NCBI RefSeq assembly: GCF_001011115.1
Contig: NZ_CP008874.1
Coordinates: forward strand, 682,001-746,000
Length of the DNA: 64,000 bases
DNA from: Halanaeroarchaeum sulfurireducens
GTDB taxonomy: Archaea > Halobacteriota > Halobacteria > Halobacteriales > Halobacteriaceae
Reading direction: 5' to 3'
The position numbers and the translations under genes were made by a program. The notes below the pieces were generated by a model. It was not told the origin of the DNA. It searched no databases and saw only the letters and a program-made list of their open reading frames with translations. Of this stretch, positions 61,966 through 64,000 are shown one piece after another; the first letter of the stretch is position 1; each line of letters opens with the position of its first letter.

Positions 61966-64000
61966 GGTTCGAACGGCTCCGACTGCACAATTTCAAGTGC
62001 TACGAGGATGCCGACGTCTCCCTGGGCCGGGGCGTGACCGTCATTCACGGCCTGAACGGGAGTGGCAAATCGTCGCTGCTCGAGGCGATATTCTTCGCGC
62101 TCTACGGGACGACGGGGCTCGACCGGACACTCGAGGAGGTGGTCACGATCGGGCAGGACGAGGCAGAGATCGAGCTCTGGTTCACCCACGACGGGGACGA
62201 CTACCACCTCCGGCGCCGCGTCCGGGCTACCGGGGAGCGCGCCACGACCGCCGACTGCGTGCTCGACGGGCCGGCAGAGACCTTCGACGGCGTGAGAGAC
62301 GTGGAGGACGCCGTCACGGGAATGCTGCGGATGGACGCAGAGGCGTTCGTCAACTCGGCGTTCGTGCGTCAGGGCGAGATCAACAAGCTCATCAACGCAA
62401 CTCCCCGGTCCCGCCAGGAGATGATCGACCGCCTCTTGCAACTCGGCACGCTCGAAACCTATCGTGAGCGGGCCGCTGAGGCGAGATTAGGCGTCGAAAG
62501 CGTCCTGGATCACTGGACGGGACGACTCGAATCACTGGACGACCAGATCGACGAGAAAGAAGACCGAGACCTCTTCGAAGTGCGATCGCGGTTGCAAAGC
62601 GAGTTGAACGAAGTCCAAGCCGAGATCGAGCGCCTGGAGACGAACCGATCGGAGGCGGAATCCACGCTCACGGAGGCCGAGTCCGTTCTGGAGTCCTACG
62701 AGGATGCCCAATCCGACCTCGAGGAGGTCAAAGAACGGATCACGTCGATCCGCGAGGCTATCGCGGAGACCGAAGCCGAGCGGGACGACCTCTCGGAGGC
62801 GATCGCCGAGCACCGGGAGGCCATCGCGGATCTCGACGAGCGTATCGAGTCGCTCACGGGGACGACTATCCTGGAAGAGGCGACGGAAACGGCTGTCGCG
62901 GACCGGCGGGCGTCCCTGGTCAGGGAACGCGAATCCCTTCAGGAGGAGATCGCGACGATCCGCGAAACGGTCACGGCGAACGAGCAGACCATCGAGCGGC
63001 TGCGCGAGAAGGCCGACGACCACGAAGAGCGCGCGGAGGCGAAACTCGAGGAGGCGTCGGCGCTGGAATCCGAAGCTGAGGAGGCGGCGGCCCGGGTCGA
63101 CGAACTCGAGTCACGCCTGTCATCGATACGGGAGGATATTGCGGCCCTCCGCGAACGATTCGAGGATGCCCCCGTCGACGTGGGGGAGGCCGACGAACTG
63201 GTGACGTCGGCCGAGGCCGAACTCGAAACCCTGGAAGCGGAACGGAGCGAGATCCGTGAATCACTGGCGTCGGCGCGTTCGCGCGTCGACGATGCGAGAG
63301 CCCTCATCGAGGAGGGGAAGTGCCCGGAGTGTGGCCAACCTGTCGAGGGATCGCCCCACGTCGAATCGCTGTCGGAGTACGAGACGACCGTGGCGGAACT
63401 TGAGGCCGATCTGTCCGATGTCGAGTCGGAAATCGAAGACGCCGAAGAACGTCTCGATACCGCCGAGTCCCTCGTGGAGGCCGAACGAACACTCGACCGC
63501 CTCGAGGGAGAGCGCGAGGACGTCGAATCGTTGCTCGAGGAGCGGCGCGCGGCCGTGGAGGAAAAACGGGAACGAGCCGCGTCGCTGCGCGAAACGGCGG
63601 ACGAGCTCGCGATCTCTGCCGCCGAAGCCCGCGACGAGGCTGCGGCCGCTCGAGGGGATATGATGGAAGCGCGCGAGTGCATCGGCTTGATGAACGACAG
63701 GCGCGAGCGCATACAGTCTACGATCGAAACCCTGGACGAGATCGACCAGGCGCTCGAACGACGGAGCGACCACGAGGAGGCGATCGAACGGGCGCGGGAC
63801 GAACGCGAATCGCTCGCCGACCGCAACGATGAGCGCCGCGACCACCTGGCCGCCGCGCGGGACCGAAAACAGGAACTGGAGGAATCGTTCGACGATACGC
63901 GCATCGAGGCGGCCAGGGAAAAACGAGAACGGGCGACGGACTACCTCGAGGAGGTCGAGGGTGAACTCGAGGAACTGACCGAACGGCGGGACAGCCTCCA
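61962..64000 (+). CDS. rad50: DNA repair ATPase Rad50 (3' end outside window)
   Basis: The first 679 residues are in the window. Walker A is GLNGSGKSS near residue 33, with the Q-loop region [15 protein letters not shown] at about 125-140, then a long coiled coil from about 180 onward. The zinc hook is GKCPECGQP (CXXC) at about residue 453, and the coil then runs back toward the C-terminal ATPase half, which lies beyond the end. No stop is present. ATG overlaps the mre11 TGA (ATGA). ABC-type ATPase that tethers DNA ends with Mre11. Confidence 0.95.
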   Translation, partial: MRFERLRLHNFKCYEDADVSLGRGVTVIHGLNGSGKSSLLEAIFFALYGTTGLDRTLEEVVTIGQDEAEIELWFTHDGDDYHLRRRVRATGERATTADCVLDGPAETFDGVRDVEDAVTGMLRMDAEAFVNSAFVRQGEINKLINATPRSRQEMIDRLLQLGTLETYRERAAEARLGVESVLDHWTGRLESLDDQIDEKEDRDLFEVRSRLQSELNEVQAEIERLETNRSEAESTLTEAESVLESYEDAQSDLEEVKERITSIREAIAETEAERDDLSEAIAEHREAIADLDERIESLTGTTILEEATETAVADRRASLVRERESLQEEIATIRETVTANEQTIERLREKADDHEERAEAKLEEASALESEAEEAAARVDELESRLSSIREDIAALRERFEDAPVDVGEADELVTSAEAELETLEAERSEIRESLASARSRVDDARALIEEGKCPECGQPVEGSPHVESLSEYETTVAELEADLSDVESEIEDAEERLDTAESLVEAERTLDRLEGEREDVESLLEERRAAVEEKRERAASLRETADELAISAAEARDEAAAARGDMMEARECIGLMNDRRERIQSTIETLDEIDQALERRSDHEEAIERARDERESLADRNDERRDHLAAARDRKQELEESFDDTRIEAAREKRERATDYLEEVEGELEELTERRDSL

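Overview
The window is chromosomal DNA of a haloarchaeon (class Halobacteria). Evidence: high G+C, strongly acidic predicted proteins, archaeal information-processing genes (TFS, NAC, arCOG-type YchF GTPase, PAN, Mre11-Rad50), Tat-type lipoproteins, haloarchaea-specific DUF families, and many start codons lying 25-29 nt downstream of a TATA-like box, as expected for leaderless transcripts. I cannot fix the genus. Most of the window is compact core genome; the clearest accessory block is about 20.85-24.6 kb.

Layout. 1-2.9 kb: arsenic/soft-metal resistance (acr3 3' part, arsC; then a tiny Cys-pair peptide, an ArsR repressor and a DUF318/ArsP-type permease behind an operator-like inverted repeat). 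3-4 kb: glycosyltransferase. 4-12 kb: FolC-FolP fusion, hemE and hemH, PurN-PurH fusion, purB. 11.9-17.6 kb: six-gene lysine operon dapA-dapB-dapD-lysA-dapF-dapE in which all five junctions overlap by 4 nt. 17.9-20.8 kb: metallophosphoesterase, NYN nuclease, then a PUA protein, NAC and TrmI cluster. 20.85-24.6 kb: structured non-coding repeat, an IS200/IS605-type insertion sequence with intact TnpA and TnpB, a hairpin-rich 3' region (candidate omega/reRNA), and a Fic AMP-transferase carrying its own inhibitory helix.

24.6-33.8 kb: TFS, MFS transporter, enoyl-CoA hydratase, two haloarchaeal DUF proteins (one a likely PD-(D/E)XK nuclease with a Cys cluster), Nudix hydrolase, uS10-like protein, NhaC antiporter with a small TRAM-like partner, a geranylgeranyl reductase, UspA and a 2Fe-2S ferredoxin. 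33.9-40.4 kb: phosphate uptake (pstS-pstC-pstA-pstB-phoU) divergent from an AbrB-PhoU regulator; the shared 240-nt region has CTATAT/ATATAG-type inverted repeats. 40.5-45.6 kb: aldo/keto reductase, 31-bp tandem repeat, second geranylgeranyl reductase, korAB. 45.9-49 kb: DtxR-type regulator, GNAT, MFS, reduced AMP-ligase-like protein.

49-53 kb: grpE-dnaK-dnaJ chaperone genes. 53-56.2 kb: lipoprotein, PUA-like protein overlapping an RsmB/NSUN methyltransferase, class I/II aminotransferase. 56.7-60.3 kb: YchF-like GTPase, bactofilin/hexapeptide protein, DUF5800-like protein, PAN. 60.7-64 kb: mre11-rad50, the latter cut by the window end.

The most unusual signals are: (1) tandem duplications that start in the last codons of a gene and carry copies of its stop codon, at three separate places; (2) paired inverted repeats at the pst/phoU regulatory region; (3) the arsR operator over its TATA box with a Cys-rich peptide as first gene; (4) the hairpin series after tnpB next to fic; and (5) the DUF5787-like nuclease candidate.
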